Shown: piece by piece, positions 22,580-32,078 of the stretch
Numbering within the stretch: the stretch's first letter is position 1
Layout of the letters: each line of letters opens with the position of its first letter
NCBI RefSeq assembly: GCF_000499845.2
Contig: NC_023756.2
Coordinates: forward strand, 36,959,880 to 37,023,879
Length of the DNA: 64,000 bases
Source of the DNA: Phaseolus vulgaris
Taxonomy: Eukaryota; Streptophyta; Magnoliopsida; Fabales; Fabaceae
Reading direction: 5' to 3'
Translations under genes and position numbers: made by a program
The notes under the pieces: model-generated
The model's database searches: none
What the model was told of the DNA's origin: nothing
The model's input: only the letters and a program-made list of their open reading frames with translations

Positions 22580-24070
22580 TTTTCTAGTAGTGCGAACAAT
22601 TTCCTCAATAGTATCATTAGCATGCTCCTCCATCTCACTAGGAGCCACCCAAAATTAGGAGACGACCTAATTTTCAACAATGACATGTTCAGAATTAAAT
22701 TCAACAATGGCAGTCAGAATAATTGGCGTACCAGTATGAGGATCACCTCCCGCATCTGTAGTTTCCAAACCATCAAGAGAGGAAAAGTGATTTTGCAGGA
22801 CCAATGTATTATTATCTGGGAGTAGTGCTTTAGCATCCCAGAGGGATTTAGCCTTCCAAGGAGAGGTATGACGCGACAGAGATGGTACAACCACAGTAGC
22901 AGACACCTCCACACGATGACCATCAATAGGACTCGTTACTGGTGCTTTAACATCCCCGAGTGATTTATCCTTCTGAGGAGAGGTATGACGCGATGGAGAT
23001 GGTACAACCACAGTAACAAAGACCTCCACATGATGAACATCAATAGGAGTCGTAATTGAATCTACTACATGTTGTGACTCTGAGCCCTTGGCTTGCATAA
23101 GAGCCGGTGAATTCCTTACCATCCCCGATTTTGAAACCCGAACTATATTAGAAGTGGGAGTGAACAACCCCTACCTGGGTGAGGACCTATCATGATCTGA
23201 GGCATCCTCAAAAGGAGACATATCTGAAAAGTCATCCTCCCCTCCATCTGTTTTATTATAAGCAAGGTGACCAAAAGTGACCCTACATTAGCCCTGCTAA
23301 GAGCATTAGTTGTCAAATTATCAACAGGACCCTGGTAAGACCAGCTCATGCCCAATCATCTTACAGTGAGAGCAAAATGGAGGGAACCTTTCAAATTCCA
23401 CGTTAGCTACAAAAGCAAAGTCTGAACATTCAACGAAGAGCTGATCGAGAAGAGGGGACAACAGATAAATATCCACTAGCACTCTAGTAAACAAACCCCT
23501 ATTCTTTCTCATGGTATGATCATCCAAAGACAAAGGAGTACCAATGCCTCTAGAGATGGAAAATATTGCCCTTGGTCTGCAATATTCCAAAGGCAAATGG
23601 TAGATTCTAACCCAGGCTTGAGTTTTAGTACTCTTCATAGTACATGGAACAAAGTCTTTTGTCCAGGAAAACAATCTCAAGAAACCAGGCGATAACTGCA
23701 ATGAACCCATCTCGAGATCTCATCGCATGTGTTCTAAAGAAGAGAACTCAAACTCGTAGAAACCCTTCCTAAGAGGGATTGCTCTCCACGATCCAATAAC
23801 CTTTCAAACAAGCTACAACTGTTTAGTTAAATCAAGGTGTGTGAGAGTTTTATCTCCCTTAGATAGAATAATCCGACCATGTAGATGGGTCTTGCAATCC
23901 TCAAGACTAGCCAAGTAATCTTCCTCATCAACCCGAACAAAAACCATTTCTCCCTTAATACAAGGAGTAGGTAACTGGGACAAAGGAATGTCACATGTAT
24001 TTCCCAAAGCTTGAGCAAATGTTTTCCTTTGGCCTGGCACAGTAGAGGCTTTCTTATTAGGAAACAATTA
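22580..24070 (-). pseudogene. LINE ORF1-like protein (DUF4283 and CCHC knuckle), degenerate
   Basis: Read from 24067 down: FAQALGNTCDIPLSQLPTPC, EDYLASLEDCKTHLHGRIIL, then after breaks LQLSPGFLRLFSWTKDFVPC, AWVRIYHLPLEYCRPRAIFS (the DUF4283-like region), a zinc knuckle FCSHCKMIGHEL near 23340, and a Ser/Pro-rich tail (22667-23167). This order is that of the RNA-binding ORF1 protein of plant L1-type LINEs. The knuckle's final Cys is displaced by a break. The tail contains two tandem copies of a 38-39-residue unit (VVVPSPSRHTSP and VVVPSLSRHTSP). The same protein is split at 30597-31012 and 36113-36470. Confidence 0.8.
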
Positions 24071-24680
24071 TCGATCAATCAAACATCCCCATGGGATGAG
24101 GAAACCCTTAGAGCCTTCCACCATTCCCTACCAAGTTGTTGCCAAGAACCAACACAACCCCTCTCCCACCCTCCGGCAAGAAGTACCTCCTAACCTGCAC
24201 CGGGAGCACACCACCCCCTAACGCACTTGCGCAGACAGCAGGTGTGCTCTCCCAAACTGCACCAACCCACTTAGTTACAAGCCCACCAATCAGCACGAGC
24301 AAGACTCTAGCAAGATCAAGGCTTCCTCCTCGTTGTGCCCCCATGAAGACACTTGTGCCCTCCAAGTTAAGCCCGCAATGCTCCCTTGCACGCCAACAAG
24401 AGACCTCCAAGAATGATCTCAACTTGCTTCCTCCACGTAACAAGAATAAAAAAAGAAACAACCACGTAACGTAGCCCTAGATCAAAAGAAATCTTGGAGT
24501 AAGCACGTATCGGCTAAGCACCAAGCGGTGCACCCCTTGACCCAATCGAAGCCTTCCACACTACTCGTCCTCCACGTCAAACTGTCGCAATTACTCCCTC
24601 CATGTATCACCAACATAGAATCAAATCAGCAGCATAACCTCCCAAAACCCTAGCAAAGCGTAAGACGTTATTTCCTAAAT
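24071..24680 (-). other. Probable LINE 5' leader
   Basis: C-rich (plus strand) DNA continuing upstream of ORF1 on the minus strand and ending near AACCCTAGCAAAGCG. Overlapping open frames on both strands (24108-24474) are a composition effect. Comparable GC-rich sequence sits upstream of the other ORF1 copy at 36480-36840. Confidence 0.45.
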
Positions 24681-27230
24681 GAGTACAACTTTCTAATGTC
24701 AATTTTTGATTCAATTCATGCAACTTAAATGTTTAAATCAAGTAAATATGAGACTTATCAAAATATAAAGTAAACACTAGTTTGTATATTTAATTGATTT
24801 GTGATATTTTAAAATGTTATGTATTGTATGGAAATGGTTATTGAGAATGATGAAATTTGTATGAAATTGAGGTTATACATTTGGGATATTTTGTGAGTTC
24901 TATCTTGTAATAGAGATAACCTAGCTTCATTGATGGTCTAAGTCCCACAAACTAAGATATTAGGTAGTAAGAAGCTAATGAGGGAGTTCTTACACACCAT
25001 AATCACCTCTAGATACACAACTTAGGTTGTAATGAACATGCCATAATATTTTCTTTTATGTTCACTTGTAAATCTACGTCTTAGGTATTCGACCAAATGT
25101 TGTTCTCTGATAGGACATACTTAATATGATCCTTCTAAAAGATGTCAATCGATATTCCGCCTTTTGAATACCATTGATTGTATAGCTCCATTTATGGTCT
25201 ATATTGATGTTGTATGGTTTGTATTTGAAGGAGATTGAATGATTGTGATGTGTAGATTGAAATGTTTTTTCTAATATATACTTCTTCTTATGTTTAAAAT
25301 TTATTTCAATAGCTTACTTTTGCATGTCTTTTTTGTTTTGTGAACTACGATGACATTACTATGTATACTAGTATATACGGATGTAAGTGCAAAATCATAT
25401 GGAAGAAAATAAAAGACTTATTCTTGTGAATATCTTGTATATATTTAATGTTTTATGTATGCATACGAGTATTTTGAAATACTTTTATGCCTTGAATTGA
25501 CTATATGGTGTTAAATCAACCGTAAAAAGAATAATTAAAATGTCAAATATAATAAAAAAACTATAAAAAAAAATGTCATTATCAATCTTAGAAAATAAAT
25601 TTGTGGTAAACATTTTAACAATTATTTTATTTATTGACATTCATTTTGGACAATTAACTTACTGAAACATATTTAAATAATAAAATAATCCAAAGATCGA
25701 TTTTTAAAATTCTAATATAATAGTAAAAAAAATTCAGTGTAAGTTCCCAATACAGCATAAAGACAATATGTATATAATTATTTTATTATCATGAATAAAT
25801 TCAAACAACTTACTATATTTTTTATTGTATTATTAAAGTGTTTTAGGTTATATATATATATAATGTTTTCATTATATTATAAGGTATCCATGTTAGAAAG
25901 TTCATAATAGTAAACTCCATGGTAAGTTTGATTCACTTAATACAAATACTTAACCATTTGCACTAAATTTTAAACGGAGACTAAACTTTGTTTAATGTGC
26001 ACATCAATAATATTTAATGTAAATAAAATAGTACAATAGAAATATATAATATCAGTATTATATGTAACTTACTTCTATGATCAATTTAAACTTTTTGTCA
26101 TATTTTTTTCTAAAATATATCATATTAATGACCTATAGTGTAATTTCTAAAATTATTATAGTTTAATTTCTAAAATTATGAATAAACTAGTGAGTTAATA
26201 AGTTAGTTACTACTAGGAAATAAATTAATTAATTACTCAACTATATTTTTTTTATTCCTAGGTTTTAGATTTCAAATTTAAAAATCTAAAAGACATCCAT
26301 TTGTACTAATAAATTAATTATTAAAATTAATTTTAATGTTCAAATTTTAAATTTATACATCTAATTAATTCATTAATACAGTTTCAATATCAGGACTAAG
26401 TAATAAGAATTTAAGCGACACATTAATGCTCTGTTGTGATTGAAATATCTAAACACATATATCAAATTCAAAAACAAACGAGAGGTTTAAACTATTGACC
26501 TCAAAGAAGAACAAAAATTGTAACATCCTTTTTTACTCTTTTTAACCTATTGTGTTTGTTCTAAAACATCCACATTTGGTGAATTTGAAGGTTTCATGTA
26601 CACAAATTTTATATTCTGTTTTAGCTAAGTGAAAACTTTTGAACGTCTATTACCTAGAAGTGGAGTTTTGAAAAAAAATTGAGAAGTTGAGAATATAGTC
26701 AACACTCATTTAAAGAGTTTGAAAAGGCAGAACAATATTAAATAAGAAAATATGTTGTATATTCTACAACAAGTGTTTGATGTATGTACTGGTATTTGCA
26801 ATATATAGTGTTGTAAACGTCTAATCATATTTTGTTTTACTTTCTATGAGTTCTTAATTTTTAATGATCAATTAAGTACGCGTTCTCATGATCTAAAAAT
26901 TATTTGATGAGGCGTTTCATAATCAATATTTATTTTTTATTGGATTATCATAAGAGAATTATATACATAAATATATTTTTATTCAATACTTACATCCTGA
27001 TACACAAGTATTTACATATTATTTGTTTCTATTGTATTACACAGGACATATTATAAATTTATTTTGTTACATATTGTCCTTAATTTTGGCATCACATTAT
27101 TTTTACATTATCCATCTCTGGTAGTAATACTACATCACACACATACACAACACATAACGCACACTCACACTATAAGAAAGTGATTTATTGTGCATGAAAT
27201 TAAGGTCTTTCCAATCAATTTCTTTTTACA
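24681..27230. other. AT-rich intergenic DNA, nothing recognised
   Basis: About 2.5 kb without coding signal, clear terminal repeats or similarity to other parts of the window that I could see. A short TA run lies at 25850-25862. Confidence 0.5.
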
Positions 27231-27328
27231 CACAACACAAAACACACACACAACACACGCACACACACAACTCACACACCACACAACACACGCACACACA
27301 CAACTCACACACCACACAACACACACAT
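27231..27328. repeat. CA-rich minisatellite
   Basis: Runs of ACAC interrupted at intervals. A segment containing ACACACAACTCACACACCAC is repeated about twice (27262-27325). It directly abuts the copia LTR start at 27329. The open frame across it (poly Thr/His) is spurious. Confidence 0.85.
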
Positions 27329-27527
27329 GTTGAACCAAGTGGTGTTCAATGTTTTGAAGAATCCAAATCCTTTGAAGGATGTTGAAGCCTCTGCTTTGCT
27401 TGATGTTGATGTGCTGGTTTAAGCTTTGTTCTGGGGTAGTTTAATGTTGTAATCCACCCTTAGATTAAATCTCAAGCAATTAGCATCTCAATCTTTATCA
27501 AAGTAAAATGTTTTTCAAACTAAGTTG

Positions 27528-27564
27528 AAATAACCGATTGTTTTGCGGAAACAATCGATTGTTT
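27528..27564. repeat. Paired 16-bp palindromes, 5-bp spacer
   Basis: AAATAACCGATTGTTT, spacer TGCGG, then AAACAATCGATTGTTT. The second member is a perfect 16-bp palindrome. Confidence 0.9.
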
Positions 27565-27627
27565 ACACTTAGGTGTTTTGAGAAAGTTTGAAAACTATTT
27601 TTGAATGGTTAAAACTGTTAAGTAACA

Positions 27628-27664
27628 AAACAACCGATTGATTCGAGGAAACAACCGATTGTTT
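27628..27664. repeat. Paired 16-bp palindromes, 5-bp spacer
   Basis: AAACAACCGATTGATT, spacer CGAGG, then AAACAACCGATTGTTT. It lies exactly 100 bp after the previous pair. Confidence 0.9.
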
Positions 27665-28446
27665 GTTTTGGAACCATAACAGAAAAACTGTTTTCTTTGA
27701 CTGAGCTTTAAATGCTTTAACTGAATACGCTCCAGTCATTAAATGCTTTGACCAATCTATTTTAAATGAAATTAAGAGTTTGTTAAGATTTGATAACAAA
27801 CTATATCTTTGAATAAATTCAGAAAAACTGTTTTTAAGAATAGAGAATCTTGAGACAAAGTTTTTTGACTAAGAGTTTTTCAAAGAGTTCTGAGATTGCT
27901 TAAGAGTTTAGAGATTGATCAAGGTGCTGGAATAGGATTCTACTTGTATTGATTTCAGATATTCATTTGTAACAAGTGTAATCTTTGTAAACTGCTGAAC
28001 AATTCGTTTGTGTGTTTTTGCTGAGATTGGTTGTGTGTTCTTGAGGTGTTCAAGATCAGCAATCTTAGTGTTGGCCAATGAGAGTGTGTTTCTTGAGGTT
28101 TTCAAGGTCATTCTCTTGGTTCTTGTGTAAGTGATCAAGGTGTGATTACTTAGTGGATTTCCTCAGGGTTCTGAGAAGACTGGATGTAGCTCTGGATTTG
28201 GAGTGAACCAGTATAAAGAACTGTGTACAATTTCTCTATCCCTATCTCTTTAAATTCAGTTTTGTCATTTTGAGACTGGTATAAACAACCGATTGTTTTT
28301 CCAGCTTTGTGCTTTTGCTGTTTGTTTTGAAAAACTGAATCCTTAATCAAGGTTCTCTCAAAGAATTTTCATTCTAAATTTAAAAGTTTTCTAAAATCCT
28401 TCTTAAACAATTCACCCCCCATCTCGTTTAAGGCCATATATTCTAA

Positions 28447-28465
28447 CAATTGGCATCAAGAGCTT
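28447..28465 (+). other. Primer-binding site of the copia element
   Basis: ATTGGCATCAAGAGC sits immediately after the LTR end. It differs from the usual plant copia site TGGTATCAGAGC by small changes, including an extra A. It would prime minus-strand DNA synthesis from initiator tRNA-Met. Confidence 0.7.
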
Positions 28466-28508
28466 GGTTCTTGAAAGTTATTCAAGTTGATCTAAAATCC
28501 TTTTTTCT

Positions 28509-28691
28509 ATGGCTGGAAAACTATCTTTTGAGGAGGGTGCTTCAATCTACAAACCACCTTTATTCTATGGATTGAATTATAAGTTTTGGCAAGCAAGAAT
28601 GAAAATCTTTATTGAATCTATTGATCAAAGAATTTGGGACTCAATTGAGAATGGTCCTTACATTCCAAAATTCAAAAAGGATATTGCTTAA
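28509..28691 (+). pseudogene. Copia gag N-terminal stub
   Basis: ATG at 28509, 62 bases after the LTR, opens MAGKLSFEEGASIYKPPLFY followed by GLNYKFWQARMKIFIESIDQ and IWDSIENGPYIP. This is the N-terminal gag pattern of SIRE-like copia elements (a short leader, then NY.FW..RM). After 60 residues the frame stops and the sequence changes to a Ty3 leader, so the rest of the element was lost or displaced. Confidence 0.75.
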
Positions 28692-29640
28692 TTGCTTTTG
28701 ACTTGGTTTCTACCCTTAATTTTCAGCACATTTCAATTATTGCTTTTATCTTTAAGCAATTTCAATTTCTCCTTTAAATTCTTGCCATTTACAATTCTGC
28801 CTTTTTATTCACTAAGCACTTTAAATTTTGCTTTTGAATTATTTTGTGTCATTTTTTCCCCTTACCTCTGTTGTTTGAACCTTATGTTCTTAGTGTTCTA
28901 GGAGTCTTTCCATCCATTCTACTTATTTTGCTTTTAATTGTGAAGAACTAAAAGTGCCTAGAAATTGTTTAAGTGGTAGTTGATTTAATTCCAAACAAAG
29001 AAGTCAAGTGATCATATGAGTTGAATCCAATTCTCTTTGTGAAAATTTGAAAGTAAAGTAAAAAAATATGCATGTCAGTAGTGTGGAATTATTGAATCCA
29101 TAAAAACAAAGACAAAAGAAACAATTTGAGGCATTCACTTTTCAAGTTTAAAATATTAAGATGATTCTTTTTATGTGGCAAATTGTTTTAACATGTGTAG
29201 AACTTAATCCTTCTTACTTTTACAATTTCTAAGAAAATTAAAATCTTCATAGTTAAAAGTTTAAGTAAGTTTCTTTGAGTCTTCATAAGTGCTTTTAATG
29301 CTTGTCTTGTTACGTTTTGTCATCCTCTAAATTCTAAATTGGTTTAGCTTTCTTTCATTTTTCTTTTCTTTCTTGTCTTCAAATCTTTCTTTAGTTTTGT
29401 TGGGGGTTCTTTGGTGCGAGAGTGATAAGAGCTTTAACCTCTTTCAATTGAAGTTTTTCTACCAAGTGTAGACCTTTTGAAGTTCAAATCTACCTTGAGT
29501 GAATTAAATTTTGTTCCATCCTTTACTAAATAGTCGAGTGATACACGTGAGTGAGTGCATTAAATTGTTATTTTCACTAATTGTTTGCTTTCTTTTGTGC
29601 AAAATTATGACTCTTTGGTCTTCGGGAGAGTCTTTAAAGC
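28692..29640 (+). mobile_element. Ty3 (chromovirus-like) 5' leader fragment
   Basis: T-rich leader-type sequence (TTGCTTTTGAC... to ...CTTTCTTTTGTGC) upstream of a gag start. Its segment 28843-29172 is duplicated at 29957-30286. The T-rich composition resembles the 31620-32078 leader of the chromovirus. No LTR was recognised at its left edge. The open frames here have no recognisable protein content. Confidence 0.5.
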
Positions 29641-29956
29641 CACAATCTCCTTAAAAGGCACATCTTTTAGGGGAGCTTGCAGATGCCAAGAGGAGCTTGA
29701 CCCACAAAGAAGAGGAGTTGAGACAACTAGTGGAGAGAATGCAAAGGCTAGAAGATACTCAAAAGAGACTAGCTAGAGAAAGGAGGCAGGAACCTAGATG
29801 TACTACAACGTATCATATGCACTATGAGAGTAAAGAAGAAGAAGAAGAAGAATGGAGAATGCAAAATGTGGAAACTAGGCGCCCCTAACACCAACCACCA
29901 AAGAATTATTTTCCTTTTGTTAAGTTACCTAGTTTTAGTGGGGAATGTGACCCTAA
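29607..29956 (+). pseudogene. Ty3 gag N-terminal fragment with coiled coil
   Basis: Frame pieces give LADAKRSLTHKEEELRQLVE, RMQRLEDTQKRLARERRQEP (a charged coiled coil), YESKEEEEEEWRMQN with a run of GAA codons, a stop, then in the other frame PPKNYFPFVKLPSFSGECDP. The last string matches the capsid start of chromoviral gag (compare [15 protein letters not shown] in 32079-35387). It breaks off right after DPN-YF into duplicated leader sequence. Confidence 0.65.
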
Positions 29957-30286
29957 TTATTTTGTGTCATTTTTTCCCCTTACCTCTGTTGTTTGAACCT
30001 TATGTTCTTAGTGTTCTAGGAGTCTTTCCATCCATTCTACTTATTTTGCTTTTAATTGTGAAGAACTAAAAGTGCCTAGAAATTGTTTAAGTGGTAGTTG
30101 ATTTAATTCCAAACAAAGAAGTCAAGTGATCATATGAGTTGAATCCAATTCTCTTTGTGAAAATTTGAAAGTAAAGTAAAAAAATATGCATGTCAGTAGT
30201 GTGGAGTTATTGAATCCATAAAAACAAAGACAAAAGAAACAATTTGAGGCATTCACTTTTCAAGTTTAAAATATTAAGATGATTCT
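29957..30286 (+). repeat. Duplicate of 28843-29172 fused to gag
   Basis: The string TATTTTGTGTCATTTTTTCC through AAAATATTAAGATGATTCT is a near-exact direct copy of the leader segment at 28843-29172 (one visible A/G change in GTGTGGAATT versus GTGTGGAGTT). Both copies begin after the shared AATTATTTTGTG. Confidence 0.85.
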
Positions 30287-30469
30287 AAACAAGTTCCAAA
30301 TGAGAAGGTTTTTAATCAAGATGAGAAGTCCTTTTTATAAAGAAATAATTTTTGAAGCTGCAGAAAAAAAACTTCAAATAGGTTGTAAGCTGAAGAGGAC
30401 AGAAGCATGAAAATTGGTGATTTTAAATGATAGTAGCATCTAAGCTGGAAGCACTGTTCCCCTATTCCT

Positions 30470-31012
30470 GTTCATCAAGAATTTTCTTTTGAGATGACTT
30501 ATGTTGAGATCCAGTAACACGACCCTGAGCATGAATCACATGACATTGAGCAAGTTCATGCCCAATCATCTTACAGTTGGAGCAAAATGGAGGGAGTCAT
30601 TCATATTCCACGTCGGCTATAAATGCAAAGCCTGAACGTTTAACCAATAACAGATTTGGATGAGAGGACAAAAGATCAATATCCACAAACACTCTAGCAA
30701 ACAAACCCCTATTTTTTTTCATGGTATGATCATCCAAAGACAAAGGAGTACCAATGCCTCTAGCAATGGAAAATATCGCCCTTAGTCTCCAATATTCCAA
30801 AGGCAAATTGTAGGTTCTAATCTAGGTATGGGTTTTAGTACTCTTTATAGTACATGGAACAAAGTCTTATGTCCAGGCAAACAATCTCAAGAAACCAGGA
30901 GATAACTGCCATGAACCCATCTCGAGAACCCACCGCATGTCTTCTAAAGAAGAGAACTCAAACTCATAAAAACCCTTGCCAAAAGGGATTGTTTTCCACG
31001 GTCTAATAGCGT
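30470..31012 (-). pseudogene. LINE ORF1-like protein, C-terminal half (split)
   Basis: Minus-strand pieces: NAIRPWKTIPFGKGFYEFEF, WQLSPGFLRLFAWT, then PLEYWRLRAIFSIARGIGTP and LDDHTMKKNRGLFARVFVDI (DUF4283 region), followed by an incomplete knuckle near 30575. It aligns closely with 23321-23780. The N-terminal half is at 36113-36470, and joining across the insertion restores LVWNAIRPWK, so the two halves were one gene copy before the Ty3 insertion. Confidence 0.8.
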
Positions 31013-31202
31013 TGGTGGAGATCAAGCTCAAGAGGACATGGAGGCCAATCAACAAGATCAAGAAGAGGTAGAGGCACAAATGGAGGACGCCCATGGAGGT
31101 CAAAGCCCACCTCAAAGGCTTACAAGAAGCATGTTCAAAGCTTTAGGAGCTAGGGGACATTTATTTTCTCTTTTTGTAATTTCTTTGGTTGAAGGTGCTT
31201 AG
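31013..31202 (+). pseudogene. Ty3 pol C-terminal tail
   Basis: Open frame GGDQAQEDMEANQQDQEEVE, AQMEDAHGGQSPPQRLTRSM, FKALGARGHLFSL ending at TAG 31200-31202. An acidic stretch followed by PPQRLTRSM is typical of the extreme C-terminus of integrase in chromoviral pol. It lies upstream of gag instead of at the end of pol. Either it belongs to a preceding element copy, or the coding tail overlaps an LTR that starts at 31013. Confidence 0.6.
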
Positions 31203-31257
31203 AGGGAAACATTAGAAACCTCTTTTGTTATAGCATCTTTTAGGCTTTAGTTAGGAG

Positions 31258-31619
31258 CTTTAGGAGGGGGGGTGTATTAGTAGATAGGTGTAGGAGTAGA
31301 ATAGGAGGTGCCAAAGTGAAGGAAGAGGTCACACCTTCCTCATGCCTTGTAAATAGGCGTCGATTCTAGAATGATTTAGGGGGGAATTTTGAAATTGTTT
31401 AGCTTGCATTTCAACACCTTAGGCTATAAATAGAGGTGCTTCCTTTGTAAATTTCGGATTTGAATTTTAGAGAAAAGAAACTATACTCAAATTTTGAGTG
31501 ATCATTGGAGAGTTTTTGAGCCTTCTTCTCTAGTCTCATCTTGAAGTTTCTATGGTTTAAATTTCATAATCCAGTTCGCTCTACATCATTCCAGTTAAAT
31601 TAGTGAATATCAAGCACAG
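31258..31619 (+). mobile_element. Polypurine tract and Ty3 LTR-like segment
   Basis: TAGGAGGGGGGG (to 31272) is a polypurine tract, followed by TGTATTAGTAGATAGG. The segment contains TATAAATAGAGG (31424-31435), a TATA box, and may end at ATATCAAGCACA near 31619. The tract-TG arrangement is standard for a 3' LTR start. No clear primer site follows. Confidence 0.6.
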
Positions 31620-32078
31620 TTTGCATTAAAAAAAAAAATTTCCAGTAGCTAAATTTTTTTGTTTTCTTCATCTACTCTAGTGCTTTTCCTTAAGTATTCT
31701 TTTGTGTGCCTACTTTCTCATTGAGTTCTTTATTTTCTTGATTGTCTTTCATTCTTTACTCTTTGAGTTTGTCTTACATATAGTTTTCCTTTTGCAATTA
31801 CCTTTCTTTGCTTATACCTTTTCTTGTTTGTCTTTATTGTTTCATTGGTTTTATGGTGGTTGCCTTTGAGATTGGTGTGCTTACTTTGACATCTTTCATT
31901 TGAGGATTCCAAGGCCTCAAGATCAGATTGGTGCAAGGACATTATTTCTTTGAGAGTGACCTCTTTTTCTGCCTCTTTTCACTTCGGCATTCTTGCTGGC
32001 CACACTCACTGTTTTTGCTAATTTTTGTTTCTTAACTTGTTTGCTGTTTTTGTGTGTTTGCTGTTTTTTATTTCCAAA

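Larger units (their letters stand above)
27329..28446 (+). mobile_element. Copia (SIRE-like) 5' LTR, plus strand
   Basis: Starts TGTTGAACCAAGTGG after the CA-rich tract and ends CCATATATTCTAACA. It is followed directly by ATTGGCATCAAGAGC, a primer-binding site resembling the complement of initiator tRNA-Met (canonical TGGTATCAGAGC). Homologous in reverse to 10263-11328. It carries palindrome pairs at 27528 and 27628 and a single palindrome at 28283-28298. No 3' LTR is found downstream, so the element is truncated. Confidence 0.85.

Noticed and set aside
24108..24474. Overlapping 117- and 112-residue frames on opposite strands
   Set aside because: They lie in the C-rich LINE leader, have no recognisable domain, and mirror each other through composition.
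27231..27328. Possible CRISPR-like array
   Set aside because: Short adjacent repeats without unique spacers in a plant genome; this is a minisatellite.
27188..27385. 65-residue His/Thr-rich frame over the CA tract
   Set aside because: A product of the ACAC minisatellite, with no Met context or domain.
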